A stretch of DNA of 64,000 nucleotides. It comes from Hofstenia miamia. Lineage: Eukaryota; Xenacoelomorpha; Acoela. The notes beneath the pieces were generated by a model. It was not told the origin of the DNA. It worked only from the letters and a program-made list of their open reading frames with translations, and did no database searches. Where the stretch lies: contig SCFE01000019.1 of the NCBI GenBank assembly GCA_004352715.1, forward strand, positions 1,645,272-1,709,271, in the 5' to 3' direction. Of the stretch, positions 44,302-56,150 are shown piece after piece. The position numbers and the translations under genes were made by a program. Position 1 is the stretch's first letter. Every line of letters begins with the position of its first letter.

Positions 44302-45809
44302 AAGACCAATACTCATTTGCTATTATTTTCGAACTTCTATATTTGGAATGAAAGCAGAAATAGATGACCCACCAGAGATGGAATCGGATTCAACAGTTTA
44401 AGATCCGATCCGGATCCGAACTTTTAAAAAAATGGATCCGAATTTAAATAAGTATTCTAACAATAAACAAACATAAACTTAAAAAATATTTATGTTTCTT
44501 AATGCGAATAGAAAATATTAAGTGCTTCAACACTATCTTGAGATAAAAAATACACATATACTTACGGAATAATATATGAAAATCAACTTATTTGTAAGCT
44601 TTGTAATAATCTAATTCCTAATGATTGTCATCAACTATAATCATACTATATTTATAGATTTTCTTATAGTATTACCTCCCGTATTAATCTTTTATGTCAC
44701 TTTGCAATGTCATTATGAATTGAAATTGTTTCAAACAAGATAAATTTACTTCAAAATTGCAGCTAAGGCGATGAAAACAAGAATAGCACAAATAATGGCA
44801 AATTTAAGAACAACCCCAAAATATATATTGCAAGAAATTAAAAAAAATTTTGTACAGTGTATTAAAATCCATGATAGAAAAATGAATTGTTCAAACAAAA
44901 TTTGAGATTTCAATATTAATTTTAAATTTGATAAAAAAATTTGAATTATATAGCAGCAACATTAAATACACACCCTATTAATAGTATGCCGACAATATGG
45001 TTCTATAACCATTTTTGTATTAGTGATTATAATAATGACAAACCTTCNNNNNAAGACCAATACTCATTTGCTATTATTTTCGAACTTCTATATTTGGAAT
45101 GAAAGCAGAAATAGATGACCCACCAGAGATGGAATCGGATTCAACAGTTTAAGATCCGATCCGGATCCGAACTTTTAAAAAAATGGATCCGAATTTAAAT
45201 AAGTATTCTAACAATAAACAAACATAAACTTAAAAAATATTTATGTTTCTTAATGCGAATAGAAAATATTAAGTGCTTCAACACTATCTTGAGATAAAAA
45301 ATACACATATACTTACGGAATAATATATGAAAATCAACTTATTTGTAAGCTTTGTAATAATCTAATTCCTAATGATTGTCATCAACTATAATCATACTAT
45401 ATTTATAGATTTTCTTATAGTATTACCTCCCGTATTAATCTTTTATGTCACTTTGCAATGTCATTATGAATTGAAGTTGTTTCAAACAAGATAAATTTAC
45501 TTCAAAATTGCAGCTAAGGCGATGAAAACAAGAATAGCACAAATAATGGCAAATTAAAGAGCAACCCCAAAATTTATATTGTAAGAAATTAAAAAAATTT
45601 TTGTACAGTGTATTAAAATCCGTGATAGAAAAATGAATTTTTCAAACAAAATTTGAGATTTCAATATTAATTTTAAATTTTACTGAAATTTGATAAAAAA
45701 TTTTGAATTATATAGCAGCAACATTAAATACACACCCTATTAATAGTATGCCGACAATATGGTTCCATAAACATTTTTGTATTAGTGATTATAATAATGA
45801 CAAACCTTC
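44302..45809 (+). repeat. 750-bp duplication across a 5-N join
   Basis: 44302-45047 is repeated at 45053-45809 with small differences: ATATATATTGCAAG against ATTTATATTGTAAG, and an inserted TACTGAAATTTG-like segment near 45680. The 5 N at 45048-45052 sit exactly at the repeat start. The low divergence suggests two haplotypes laid end to end. Confidence 0.85.
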
Positions 45810-46333
45810 TGAGTACTAAGTTGATCTTGGCATTGCAAGTTGCTTAGAGTGCATATTTAAATGAGATTTTTTGATTGAAGAGCATCCCAAATTATATTAG
45901 TATTTTTACATTTTGCAGGGTTTGCAAAAGCTAAGGCATTCGTCCACTTGCTTCTCTGTGTTCTGTGCACTTTGACATACATATTAGAGAGAATCCTTTT
46001 CAGAATTCTGCTCTTCCAATTGCAAGTTTGTACAAACAAGTGTTTTTGGTTGCTTTACTATTTTAAAATTACGTGATGGCTAACATGAATCGCATTTTCA
46101 GATTTGAAGTATTGGTCACCAATTTTATAAGTTGTTGGAAAGAATAACACGGAACCTATGTGTATGAACAATAAAATTCAATTACAAAATTTCACTTAGA
46201 TTGAGATTATTAAATTAGGATTAAATGTAAAAATTTCGTAATTTATAAAATATACAAATACACAAGTTTTAAAAATTTTTGGATCCGAAGTTTCTCAAAA
46301 TGAAGATCCGATCCGTATCCGTTTCCATTTCTG
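45124..46333. mobile_element. nested hAT-type element with GGATCC-rich ends
   Basis: The left end CAGAGATGGAATCGGAT (44373, and again at 45124 in the duplicated copy) is inverted at the right end, read inward CAGAAATGGAAACGGAT from 46333. Flanks are TGACCCAC at 44365-44372 and CGACCCAC at 46334-46341, matching at 7 of 8. Subterminal GATCCGATCCGGATCCGAA motifs repeat at both ends. There is no transposase domain. Confidence 0.75.
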
Positions 46334-46522
46334 CGACCCACCTAACCGTACCGTACCCAGTCATTATTAAGGCGTACTAAGAAACCTGTTTCTTGTTGGC
46401 CGTAAACATTAGTAAGCTAATGCTCATATTCCACAGCTTTTGCCTAACATTGATGAGCCCCCTTTGCAGGCTCATAAACACGTTCAACCAGGGCTGCGTG
46501 TTGTGCACATGGCAAATGCTTG

Positions 46523-47398
46523 CCTGGTAAATACGTTTGGAAAATTTGTCAAATATTTGCCAAATAATTGGATAAAAATGCCTAATGTATGTACATGTAA
46601 ATATTGCAAATATTTGTCAAATATTTGCCAAATAATTGCCAAATTTTCCAAATTTGTACAATTTGTACATTCATTAATTTACAGCTTATTTGAATAAATA
46701 AAAGTGTGCGTAATATATAGTAAACTATTTCAAACATTTTTGAAACCAATATAACGAAAATTTCAACTTTTTATTGACTACTATTATAAACAATTAAAAT
46801 ATTTATATATCTAAGAATAATTTATGCAACATTTAAGTACGCAATTAGTACTAGTTATGGACTAACGTTATCACCTGTGTTCATTTAATTTTTTATGTTC
46901 ATACCAAAAATAATTTTTAAATCTACCATGCTTATAGATGTTTGAATTATAATTCATAATTGCCATCATTTTGAGTGAATTGTTATGAAATATAAACAAG
47001 CTTATTTGGTATATAATCAATGTTGATTTAGTTTGAAATTATAATGTTGACTGACATGCCAATGCATAAATGCAATTGGTTGGCAGTTGATTGCTGTAGT
47101 TTAGACCATGACTTGTTGGTCTTGGGTCACTACATTTCTGTATACGCTCAAATGTATACTGTGTAGGCAGTTTAACAACTGGTGTTATAAATAACTAATC
47201 GATGAAATTTTAATGCTGTGCATAAATGTATGAGTGTAATTGATTAATATATTTGAAATACTCTAAAAATTCACTTAGCACAAAATTTGGAAAGTTTGCC
47301 AAATAATTGGAAAGTTTGCATAATTTTTGGAAAATTTGGCAATTATTTGCCAAATATTTGGCACTAAATTGCCAAATTTTCCAAAGTGATTTACTAGG
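46523..47398. repeat. inverted-repeat element with TTTGGAAAATTTG arrays
   Basis: The left end CCTGGTAAATACGTTTGG, then AAAATTTGTCAAATATTTG, is mirrored at the right end, read inward CCTAGTAAATCACTTTGG, then AAAATTTGGCAA. Clusters of TGCCAAATAATTGCC-like units lie near both ends, with plain AT-rich sequence between. The target duplication is unclear (TGCTT on both sides at best). It is probably a MITE. Confidence 0.5.
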
Positions 47399-48209
47399 GT
47401 CTGCTTCAGCCACTAAAATAGTCTAATAAAATTAATTAGAATAAAGGCCACTCCCAACATTTGTATTAGCTTAACACCACAGCCAACGTATGTACATGTA
47501 GAACTTGAAAAAGTTTCTCTATTTTTATTGATGTTTGCTTGGCGGGAATTAACTAAGAGTAGAGAGACGTTTGATTTCTCATTCGAGGTGCGGTGATCAT
47601 TAGCGCACGCCTCGAAATGATCCATTTCCATTTCGTGAACCAATCAATAACGTTCGGCGACAAATGTAGGATGCAATTTCAACGATTACGCTTAATTTCG
47701 TAGTGTGCGTTAATATGAACGCACATCCTAAACTTTTAACACCTTTAAAGACATTATGTCGCAATACCTAGCCTTTTGCGACATTGACGACATAAATAAC
47801 TAGAACATTTTAATTTATCAGTGATATGATTGCTAAACAAGATAATACATGTAAACTAGCAAATTAAACCAATTTATAGATTATGGATAAAAAAATCGAA
47901 ATGCTTTAATTTTACCAAAATTGTAATTTAGACACAGGTTTTATAAGAAAGTACTGAAAACAATGCGTTATATGTAATCACAAATTACTATTTATAAAAA
48001 TAGTGTAAAAATCAGTTTGATGCGGTATTAAATTTACTCTGTTCCCAAATAAGCGATAGGAAAAAATGTTGGTAAAATCATAAAAATGCTGGTTAGGTGT
48101 GCGGCGCACACCTCGCACACAAAGAGAATACGCCTCTGAATGGAATAGATGTTAATCCTAAATGTCCTAGAATTTTTTACAATTTGTGATGTTTTATCCA
48201 CATTTATGC

Positions 48210-48888
48210 CAGGGATCCAACATGATTTATCGTCAACGCGATTAGTTGAGATTAATCCGATGTATTAATCTATCGTGCTGGTCAGGTAGATTAGATTAAT
48301 CGTAAACAGCATCCTCGATTAATCTAGATTATTCTAATTAAGTTGATGCTTATGCATTCAGTTACATGTTGTCATTTTCGGTTTGATCTTATCTATTGCC
48401 ACTATTCTTGTGTCATATGTTTTACAAAAAAACCTTAACACCGGATATAGAAGAAGAGCGTGATGATTAGGCATCTAACATACTTAGGAAGCGTCGGATG
48501 TCGTCTAATTCTATGTATAAGGATCCTCGATTTTATCACGCAAACTTCTAATTAGGTTGAGAGACTGTTCAGTAAAGCTGGTTATGCTCTATCTGATTGC
48601 CAAAATTATTTATTACCCCTCAACTTAGAGATCCAAATATTTCTTTACCCTAACAAGCACATGTGGAGTAAAATGACTTCAGGAAATAATCTCAAATAAC
48701 AATAATAGTTGAAATTTTCTATTTTGAATATCTTTCAATGGATATATTGTATTTTGAATATTTTTAATCAGAAGTAGATTAATCGACTATTAATCGCGAT
48801 TATTAATCTCCTGGCAGCAGCGATTACGATTAATCTATCGTCAAAATTTTTTTATACCATTAATCGCGATAAAATCTAACGAGCCCTG
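48210..48888 (+). mobile_element. internally deleted hAT element
   Basis: The left end CAGGGATCCAACATGATTTA and the right end, read inward CAGGGCTCGTTAGATTTTAT, share hAT-style termini and a GATT..ATCG block. Flanks are ATTTATGC at 48202-48209 and ATTTATAC at 48889-48896, matching at 7 of 8. Subterminal TTAATCGCGATTA motifs are frequent at both ends. It retains the C-terminal piece of a hAT transposase (48556-48699). Confidence 0.8.
48556..48699 (+). pseudogene. hAT transposase C-terminal dimerisation domain remnant
   Basis: The plus strand reads VERLFSKAGYALSDCQNYLL, then PLNLEIQIFLYPNKHMW, to a TAA at 48697. This is the hallmark of the hAT dimerisation domain (VERLFS.AG....R.RL.P...E...FL..N). 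A TAG stop lies just upstream of the VER codons. Everything else of the transposase is missing. The position inside hAT-type ends confirms the classification. Confidence 0.8.
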
Positions 48889-49361
48889 ATTTATACGTTC
48901 AACTCACTAAATACATGTAATATACGTTTCGTGGCCTTATTTTTAAATGCTTATTAAATGACAAAAAGAGCCACTTAAAAAATTCTTAGAGCATAAGATT
49001 TTTAAGGAACACATCGAGTTAAAACGAACATCATTGACAGATTATATTTATAAAAAATTATTTGTAGTGGGCAAGATATAGTTCATTGTGGATTTGGGCA
49101 TTCTTATCATTGGTGACGGAACTAAGAAATATCAGTTATAACGGTTTGTGGTACATCTACACCTTTTTCGTTCAATTTAAAAACTAACGCCCTCAAATTA
49201 AAAATTACTGCATTCAAATTAAAACATAAGTCATTCAATTTATAATAAATATCAAACTATGACTTTATTAAAAAATGAAACTAAGAAACAAAACAAACTA
49301 TAAACTAATACAATGTTTACTTTATTTGCCATGCATCAAATCATCTCAGCCATAAATCTTT

Positions 49362-49399
<38 letters not shown>

Positions 49400-49400
49400 T
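48889..49400. other. AT-rich spacer with (TA)n
   Basis: Short degenerate repeats of TTCAATTTAAAAACTAA/CTCAAATTAAAAATTA at 49165-49250 and a (TA)n run at 49364-49396. No gene. Confidence 0.5.
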
Positions 49401-49589
49401 GATGTGATCCGGATAGTGAATTGAATATAGAGGATACCGAATAATTTCACTGCCGGATAATAAATTGTTCAATTATTACTAGGGCAACCAGAAATAAGAA
49501 CTTATTTTTATGACAAAATGTGAAGTAATTTAGTTAAACATGCCCTGAAATTTGACCATCCGTTTTTCTATTACTGAGAACAAGATATA

Positions 49590-49905
49590 AAACAAATACA
49601 AAAACTCTAACATAATAAGTAAATTTTTTAAAGTAACTGAGTCACTAAATAATAACACATAAATTCTCAACATAGCAAAACATCTCTCAACTGCAACCGA
49701 TGTTACTTGTCATTTTCATAAGTTGACATATAATTCCGATTATAGCATTGAAACCGGTATTTTCTAATCGTGACTTGATATAGGCGACTATTTCACGGGT
49801 ATCATTTCCAGGATCAAAGGTACCAGCATCAGGCTTGTCAATGAGCCATTTTTAAGCTTGGCTCGTCCCTTTGAATCCTTCAATGACATCGTTTCAGCTG
49901 GATAT
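49590..49905 (-). pseudogene. second hAT transposase C-terminal remnant
   Basis: The minus strand encodes WLIDKPDAGTFDPGNDTREI, then VAYIKSRLENTGFN (about 49853-49735). After a frame change it encodes TSVAVERCFAMLRIYVLLF (about 49704-49650), the hAT dimerisation motif. This is a different hAT lineage from 48556-48699 (SVAVERCF against VERLFSKAG). It is separated by a Tc1 insertion 75 bp to the right. A TAGTGATGTGATCCGG sequence at 49396 might be its outer end. The target duplication is not established. Confidence 0.6.
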
Positions 49906-49978
49906 TCTCTTAAAATATTGGGTTCTCAGAATTTTTTACATAGCTGTTCCTATTATTTAATAAGCATTTTGAAATATA

Positions 49979-51267
49979 GTTGGCTGCAAAAAAAATGAGA
50001 CTAGAAAAAAAGGCATATTACTTTTAAACTACTGAACTTAACAACTCAAGAAAGGTAAAATTTTAAAGATACATTAAAGGACTATAAGTAAAAAGCATCA
50101 AAGTCTAATTTGTTTTCCTCCTGTAGAAATAACTTCATTCAAACGAACTGAAACTGATTTCATTAAATTGGACTTCATTTCAGATGTCAAAATGTGTTGA
50201 CTTTCTTGGATTTTTTCTTTTAAATCGGATATATTTTTCGGATTTTTCTTCTCAACGTCATTTTTCAATATCTGCCACACGTTTTCGATTGGAGAAAGAT
50301 CAGCAGAACTTGGTGGCCATTGCAAAAACTGGATATTATTTTCAGAAAACCAATTTTTTGTCTTTGCTGACGTGTGCGGGGTTGCTCCGTCCTGTTGGAG
50401 TATCCATCCATCATCATATAAAGCATCAGCATAAGGCATAAATTCAGCTATAATTTGGCAATATCTTTGACTGTCGATTGTGGCTTTTCCGTCTAAAATT
50501 TTCAAATAAAACCCACGATAGGAAAGTGCTCCCCAAACCATAATTTTTTGGTCGAACTTTGGAACCGCTTTTGTTGGTCTTGGACATTTCTTTGACGACC
50601 ACACTTGTACTTTGTTTCTGTGTAGTTGAAATACGCACTCATCAGTTATCCAAACATCTTCAAAAGTGTAGTCTTTCCAATCTTTCACGAAATTTAATCT
50701 TTTTTCTTGATGTTCTTTTGTAATCAGAAGTCGATTTTTTCTGCCAATTTTTGTAACTCCATTTTTTTCAGTGTTCTCTGAACTGTGGTTTCATGCACAG
50801 AGATGTCGGCTTCAGTTTGAAGTCGGTTTGCAATTTTTTTCACAGAAATATAGGGATTTTTGAGAGCAATTGCGACTGTTTTCTGAATGAATTTTCCAAT
50901 AATTTTTTCAGGGCGTCCACTTCCTTTTCTTCTTTTGAGAGATTCTCCTTGTCGAATTTTTTTCAGCTTTCGAAAATAAGTTGATCGAGAAATTTGCGAT
51001 GTCGCAAAGGCGTTTTCAAGCTGTTCCAACGTTTCCATTCCGAAGAAATCAAGTAGAAACTTTGCAAAGCAAAACAATTTGTTTGGTAAGTCTTTTCAAA
51101 TGATTACGAAGTACCAGTTTAATTAATTAACTTTTTTGTTTGACCATTTTAAAGTTCACAAAATTCTCGTTGTCTTTTATTTTTATAGTTTTCCTCTAAA
51201 ACGTCTCAATACGTTTCCACAAAGCGTGAAAAAATAGGTGTTCAGTCTCATTTTTTTTTCAGCCAAC
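49979..51267 (-). mobile_element. near-complete Tc1 element
   Basis: 1289 bp. The left end GTTGGCTGCAAAAAAAATGA and the right end, read inward GTTGGCTGAAAAAAAAATGA, continue to GAGACT. The inverted repeat is about 25 bases with one mismatch. TA flanks both sides (49977-49978 and 51268-51269), the Tc1/mariner target duplication. It carries a transposase broken only by one frameshift. It is the youngest-looking DNA transposon in the window. Confidence 0.9.
50098..51077 (-). pseudogene. Tc1-family DD34E transposase, one frameshift
   Basis: The N-terminal part (51077-50724) has a first helix-turn-helix (about residues 14-45, ISRSTYFRKLKKI), the linker GSGRPEK resembling the GRPR motif of Tc1 proteins, and a second helix-turn-helix (ISVKKIANRLQTEADIS). 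After a single-base frameshift in the A/T-rich stretch near 50755, the catalytic part (to 50098) gives WITDECVFQLH (Asp 1), WILQQDGATPHTSAKTKNWF (Asp 2) and DLSPIENVWQIL (Glu). There are 34 residues between Asp 2 and Glu. The more likely start is the Met at 51038. Length, about 325 residues, is normal for the family. Confidence 0.9.
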
Positions 51268-51269
51268 TA

Positions 51270-52330
51270 TAGGACTATAAGTAAGACGGATTGATTGAAA
51301 GAATAAGAAAAATCTGCATAATCAGATTAACAGGTAGATCTGTAATTTTGCTTTCCTTAAGAAGGCTCGTTTTGGGATCGTTGTATATCTAATGCACTGC
51401 TCAAGTTTGGCTCGGCTCATTGAGAAATGTGGCCAGCATACATTGCCAGTCCTAAAATCGTATATATATTGTGGCATCGAGACCCCAATGCTCCCATTTC
51501 ATACAAACATTTCACGAACGTTAATATCATGCTGCTGACGTCACGTATAAACATTTTTAAGTTCTGCCGTTCGCAGGTGCTGCTATGTGTAATTTACATT
51601 TATTTTCTATTTGTGTAAATAGGGCAGCTTTGTGTGCGCTTGATCATTAAAAGTTTTAGTTCGTGCAGCTCAGTCTAATTTATTGCTATTACACAGATTA
51701 ATTGGATGATCCGGAGCAGCTAAACTTCAGACGGAGATGAGGGGGGCTGCGCGGTGTGCAATTCAGCTGTTCTGGGACATCGCGTAGACCCGTTCATCTC
51801 TGGGGTTTAGTTGATGCAGAGATGCCAAGTATATACTGTTGATGGCTACTAGTATGTTTCGCTTCGGCAGTTATTGCCATTTAAACTCGTATGCCTCCTT
51901 TGAGCGGCAGTCTATATGTAATAGCAATATGCACGTCTGTATGGTAATCTACCATCCTTTGCTGGCATCGGGGTTGCCTATTACTCTAACACACCCGTCG
52001 TACTGTGTAGCTACGAGATGTCTTGCCTACTTAATAGTAGTTACTATGCTATCACTTAGTACTTGCTTTATACTTACTCGTATTATTGTTCACACTCTGA
52101 TGATGCTAGAATATATATATATATATACATTCAAAAGTAAAATGGAAGATTCTTAAATAATACATTTTTGTAATTATGTTTAGGTATTAATAACATTGTT
52201 ATTTATCTTCCATATACTATAGTGGTAATATTTTTTACGATTTCTCAGTATACTTGATATTTTTCATATCCACAGTATCGCATTGCTATGTTTGAAGGAT
52301 AAATGTTTTTTCAACAAACTCATTTCATTA
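51270..52330. other. spacer with a GC-richer patch
   Basis: About 51650-51830 is clearly GC-richer than its surroundings (GAGGGGGGCTGCGCGG). The stretch ends at a short (TA)n near 52110 preceded by CTGATGATG. No gene or known repeat recognised. Confidence 0.4.
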
Positions 52331-52352
52331 CCTATGATTACCTTTTTTTAGA

Positions 52353-52628
52353 ATGTGTAAAATCGAGCAACTTAAAACTGAATATTTTGTTTTTGATGAA
52401 GATTTAGGGAGATTGATATTATCCATGCAAAACTATGAACTATATTCAAAAAAATTGAGATCATTTACAGTAACTTCATTAATGAATTTAATGAAGAGAA
52501 TTCGAATTAATTTCAAATCATACAGCAACTGGACTAACATTGCACATTCCATCATCTGTCATGTTGGAATACCGCTCACAATTTCTTTATTGCATATGAT
52601 GTGTATCGTTAGAATTTTATTTATTTGA
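52353..52628 (+). CDS. possible host exon, unrecognised
   Basis: An open frame of 91 codons starts MCKIEQLKTEYFVFDEDLGR, directly after a good acceptor-like CCTTTTTTAG (52341-52350). It continues LILSMQNYELYSKKLRSF and NFKSYSNWTNIAHSIICHVG, with a hydrophobic end, to TGA 52628. Codon composition looks protein-like for an AT-rich genome. No family is recognised and no partner exon is identified. It could be chance. Confidence 0.3.
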   Translation: MCKIEQLKTEYFVFDEDLGRLILSMQNYELYSKKLRSFTVTSLMNLMKRIRINFKSYSNWTNIAHSIICHVGIPLTISLLHMMCIVRILFI

Positions 52629-54082
52629 TTGTTATCAAAATCTTGAAAAGTTGATAAGAAATATTATTGAAAATATTTAAATGAAGTTCTATTGTAGATG
52701 CATGATTTACAGGGTATTCATCAAAATTGGTGAAGTTTGTATTTCACCTAATTGACGTATATTTGTGGTTTAGCTATTTTCTGTTTATAAGACTCAATAC
52801 TTGATTTATTTCATTTCATTTTTTAAATCACTGAGTTTGGTCTAACCTCGAAAATATTTGTGGTCCATAGTCCCATTGATCTCTGGATAATACTTTTATT
52901 TTGACACAATTGGTAAAAATTATTAGCAATATTCTTAAATCAGTGATCCCAATTCCTTCATTTTTCTAGCATCATGTTAGTCTCAGTCCTGCTAAAGTAT
53001 TTTTTCCAAGTTCATCGTTCTGTGCGGCGAGATTCAGTAAATCCCATGAAAGTGAATTAAGTAATCCCACAGAGCCCTAGTGTATTATGATTCACTTTAA
53101 TCATGAATATCGTCACAAAATGCTTTCTTAGACTGCATTAATTCACCGGAGTTTTTATCATGACAGTAATTTGAAGCAAAGTTATACATAATTTTGACAA
53201 ATAATTGTTGTATGATACCAGTCAGTGGTTGCGGTGTGTGCCATGCCAAACCATGACTTTTCTTAAGAGCGTAGATAATTCAAAGTGAATTTTAAAATAA
53301 CGTAATTATTTAAAAGTTTACATTGTTTTATGAAAACTTCTAGCCATTTAATACTTTAGCTGCAATATCTTTTCAGAAATATTGAAGTAAACCTTACCTA
53401 AAGCAACCGTTGAAAGCAGAATTTTGTCGGTGCGCTCCGGCGTAGTTGTAGAATTCCCCAAGTTTTATAAGTGGGCAAGGGCTTCTAAAAAATTTAGGTG
53501 GCCCTGCTTTGCTCTACACTCACACATATTGATGAAACATGCAACTTTTTACTAAAAAATTCCCTTTATAAACAGTTTGTTGACTTTAGTATCAGGGAAT
53601 GCATTTACTACTCTCTAGCAATTGAAATGCATTTCTCAATGATATTTTCGCAATACAGTCTACTATGATATTTCATTCTCAGCTTCCGCGCAAATTGCTT
53701 AATTAATTTCTTCCTAATTACTTTGTAAATCTTCCCTTAATAAATGTTTTCGAAATTTATTTAACAATGAATTAATGAAATAAACGTTGTGCTAGCTCCA
53801 CAGTTGGAAAATCAAATTGCCCATTAAATTATTTAGAAAGTTTTACATGTTTTTTCTAAATATATATTCAACAAGCCACAAAATAATTCAATTCCTGACG
53901 TTTTCGTTCCTGAGAATGTTGCGTGGTACACAATCGATTAGATTTCTTTACATGTCGTCTCACATTGTTTCTTTTGTGAGATTGAGTTTACGCAGTTCTC
54001 GAAATATTCCATAGCTAAAATTCACACGAAATACATTGAAAATGCAATTGAATCATATCAATGATTTAAATATGCTTGAAAC
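52629..54082. other. AT-rich spacer
   Basis: No gene supported. A GGCCCTG end near 53506 has a hAT-like look (read inward CAGGGCCACCTAAATTT), but no partner or target duplication was found. Confidence 0.4.
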
Positions 54083-54836
54083 CAGTGTTAACGATTTAAA
54101 TGACATTTAGCCTGTTTAAATTCAATTAAACTATGAAATTTTAATTAAACGATAGTTTAAACTAATTTTAATAAACAAACTGCATTCAAACTATGACTTA
54201 TACAGAATGTAGATACATTAAAATCAATTAATCTATCGTCTGCTTAGGTTTCAACAGTTTATTTCAGATATTAATTGAAATCCTGTGTGTACTAGATAAG
54301 ATTGAAGGCTTTAGGCAATGACCTATAGTAGCTAGATGAGGAAGGCAATATTCTGAGCAATTAGTTCAAAAACCGTTTTTCCTAGAAAATTGTCCAGTTG
54401 AGGCCAGTTTTTTATACGAAATTGCAGACCAACATTGATGCTCTCTTGATATATCTTCGAAACCTGACCATCTCAGAGATTGGTTTGAATTATTATAGTA
54501 GGAGTATCCGCCTATGTTTTGCAGCATACATGTATGTCCTGACAATATAATATCTGATTTATTCAGATTTACGTAACTTACAATAATATGATTTTACTTT
54601 TTTCTCAAATTGTTCATTATATAACAATCGATTGAAAGCAATCGGTTAAGTGTCAATATGCTATTTATTGCTTTTTTACTACATTGTAGATGCCCTCAAC
54701 CCGCCGTTTAAATAAAGCCTGTCAAATATGCGAAGTTTAAACGAAATCGTTTAATTGACTGCTGCATTTAAACAAACGACTGATTTAAACGACGTTTAAA
54801 ACTGTTTAAAACCTTTCATTTAAATGGTCACCACTG
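54083..54836. mobile_element. hAT-type MITE with TTTAAACG-rich ends
   Basis: The left end CAGTGTTAACGATTTAAATG and the right end, read inward CAGTGGTGACCATTTAAATG, are inverted. Flanks are CTTGAAAC at 54075-54082 and CTTAAAAC at 54837-54844, matching at 7 of 8. GTTTAAAC and CGTTTAAA motifs cluster near both ends. 754 bp with no coding capacity. Confidence 0.8.
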
Positions 54837-54844
54837 CTTAAAAC

Positions 54845-56146
54845 ATACCATTCTTCATCCAGTACTTACCATTTCCAACCGATGATATGGTTTTCGAGTT
54901 TGTTGAATTTAAATAGCATTTTTGTTATGTGCACATCAATTGATTTCTGCCGCCATGTTTAGTCTTTGCATGTTAATATTCTCAATTTATGAAAGGTAAC
55001 TGTATTTTACTTTATAGCTTGATAATTTAAAACCAAATTAGTTTATCGTAAAGTCATGTTACTGATGCTTTTCCACAATTTCCACGAATGCGTGTGTGCT
55101 TTCCCACTCCTCCTCGTTATATTTTTATCATTTCTGAACATTTGTTTCCATTTAAATAAATATTTCTTGACAATTACGACGCTATTTTATTTATCAATGG
55201 TAGTACATATAGCGAACAACTACATAATGTAAATAACTTATTTTTGGTTTTTTATCACTCACGTGAATGTAATTGCTGCCTCATTGCGACTCCTTTTGAC
55301 AACATTTCTCATGCCTTTTCTTATAAAGCATGATTGATAAATTATTTAGCAACATGTTAGCAATTAGCCTAATGTAAGCAATTTTTCAAATTCAGGATCT
55401 ATTGTCATTGAGAAAGTTATTTGCCATTTCGATAATCTTGTTAAAAGTTACAGATTTGATATGCAGTGGATGAAATTCTCGATTAGGGTAACATCGTTTG
55501 GAGTCATTCGGTCAACATTTGTTAGTTGGTGTTAAACTAGTTGTAAAAGTACTTAGTTATCGATTGAACACTTATAAAATTTGCAAGAATATGTATATAA
55601 TCACTGCATTCAGCAATAAACTAGCTTACATTCGCTAAAAATTTATTGAATGGAAACGCTGCAAAGAAAACAATTATTTTAGGTGGAAGACAAAGACAAT
55701 ATTAAGGTAATGTGTTTTTGAACAATTAACGTTTGTTCTAAAACTGCCAAATAGATGTCATTTCAATTGTTGAAGTTTATATTCTATGCTATGGAGCTCC
55801 TTAACTAATATTCGTTTTTCTATGATTATAACGATTAAAAATACGTCTTAGCTAAATTTTAATAAACAATGATATAACTTCCGTCCAAGGACTGCCATCA
55901 AATTATCCCGAAAATTACTTGAATTGGATGCTAATTTTGTTGGGAAAAATGACATTCTAAAAGTTTGGAAGTAGGATAATACGTAGCTATTCAGAATTCG
56001 CATTAACTTATAGTTACCACATAATTGCAGAGAATATATTTCATGCAATAAACTGACAATAATTTTCCAACTACTTACTATTCGGGGGGCTGGTGTCTTT
56101 TTCGATAAAATCCTTCAGATGCTGTTTGTTAATAATTTTTTGCTAC
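54845..56146. other. AT-rich spacer
   Basis: No gene or repeat recognised. Confidence 0.45.
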
Positions 56147-56150
56147 AATT

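Larger units (their letters stand above)
44042..48138. mobile_element. hAT-type element, 4.1 kb, with perfect 8-bp target duplication
   Basis: The left terminus is CAGTGGCGGAGC (44042). The right terminus read inward is CAGAGGCGTATTC (from 48138). The flanks are AATGGAAT at 44034-44041 and AATGGAAT at 48139-48146, an exact 8-bp duplication as made by hAT transposases. Subterminal GTGTGCGGCGC and its inverse GTGCGGCGCAC occur near both ends. The interior contains a second hAT-type element, an assembly duplication and a third repeat. No transposase is recognised, so it is non-autonomous or gutted. Confidence 0.75.

Noticed and set aside
50086-51283. Shared GGACTATAAGTAA inside and just outside the Tc1 element (50086 and 51271) as part of the ends
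   Set aside because: The exact inverted termini and TA duplication place the boundary at 49979 and 51267. The 13-base match is best seen as chance or local duplication.
39424-55706. Short splice-bounded segments resembling microexons at 39424-39468 (45 nt), 43154-43174 (21 nt) and 55683-55706 (24 nt)
   Set aside because: Each has an acceptor-like TTTTAG or TTTTCAG and a donor-like GTAAG or GTAATG, and each length is a multiple of three. However, the first two have no reading phase open in both, and such signals arise by chance in AT-rich DNA. RNA-seq would decide.
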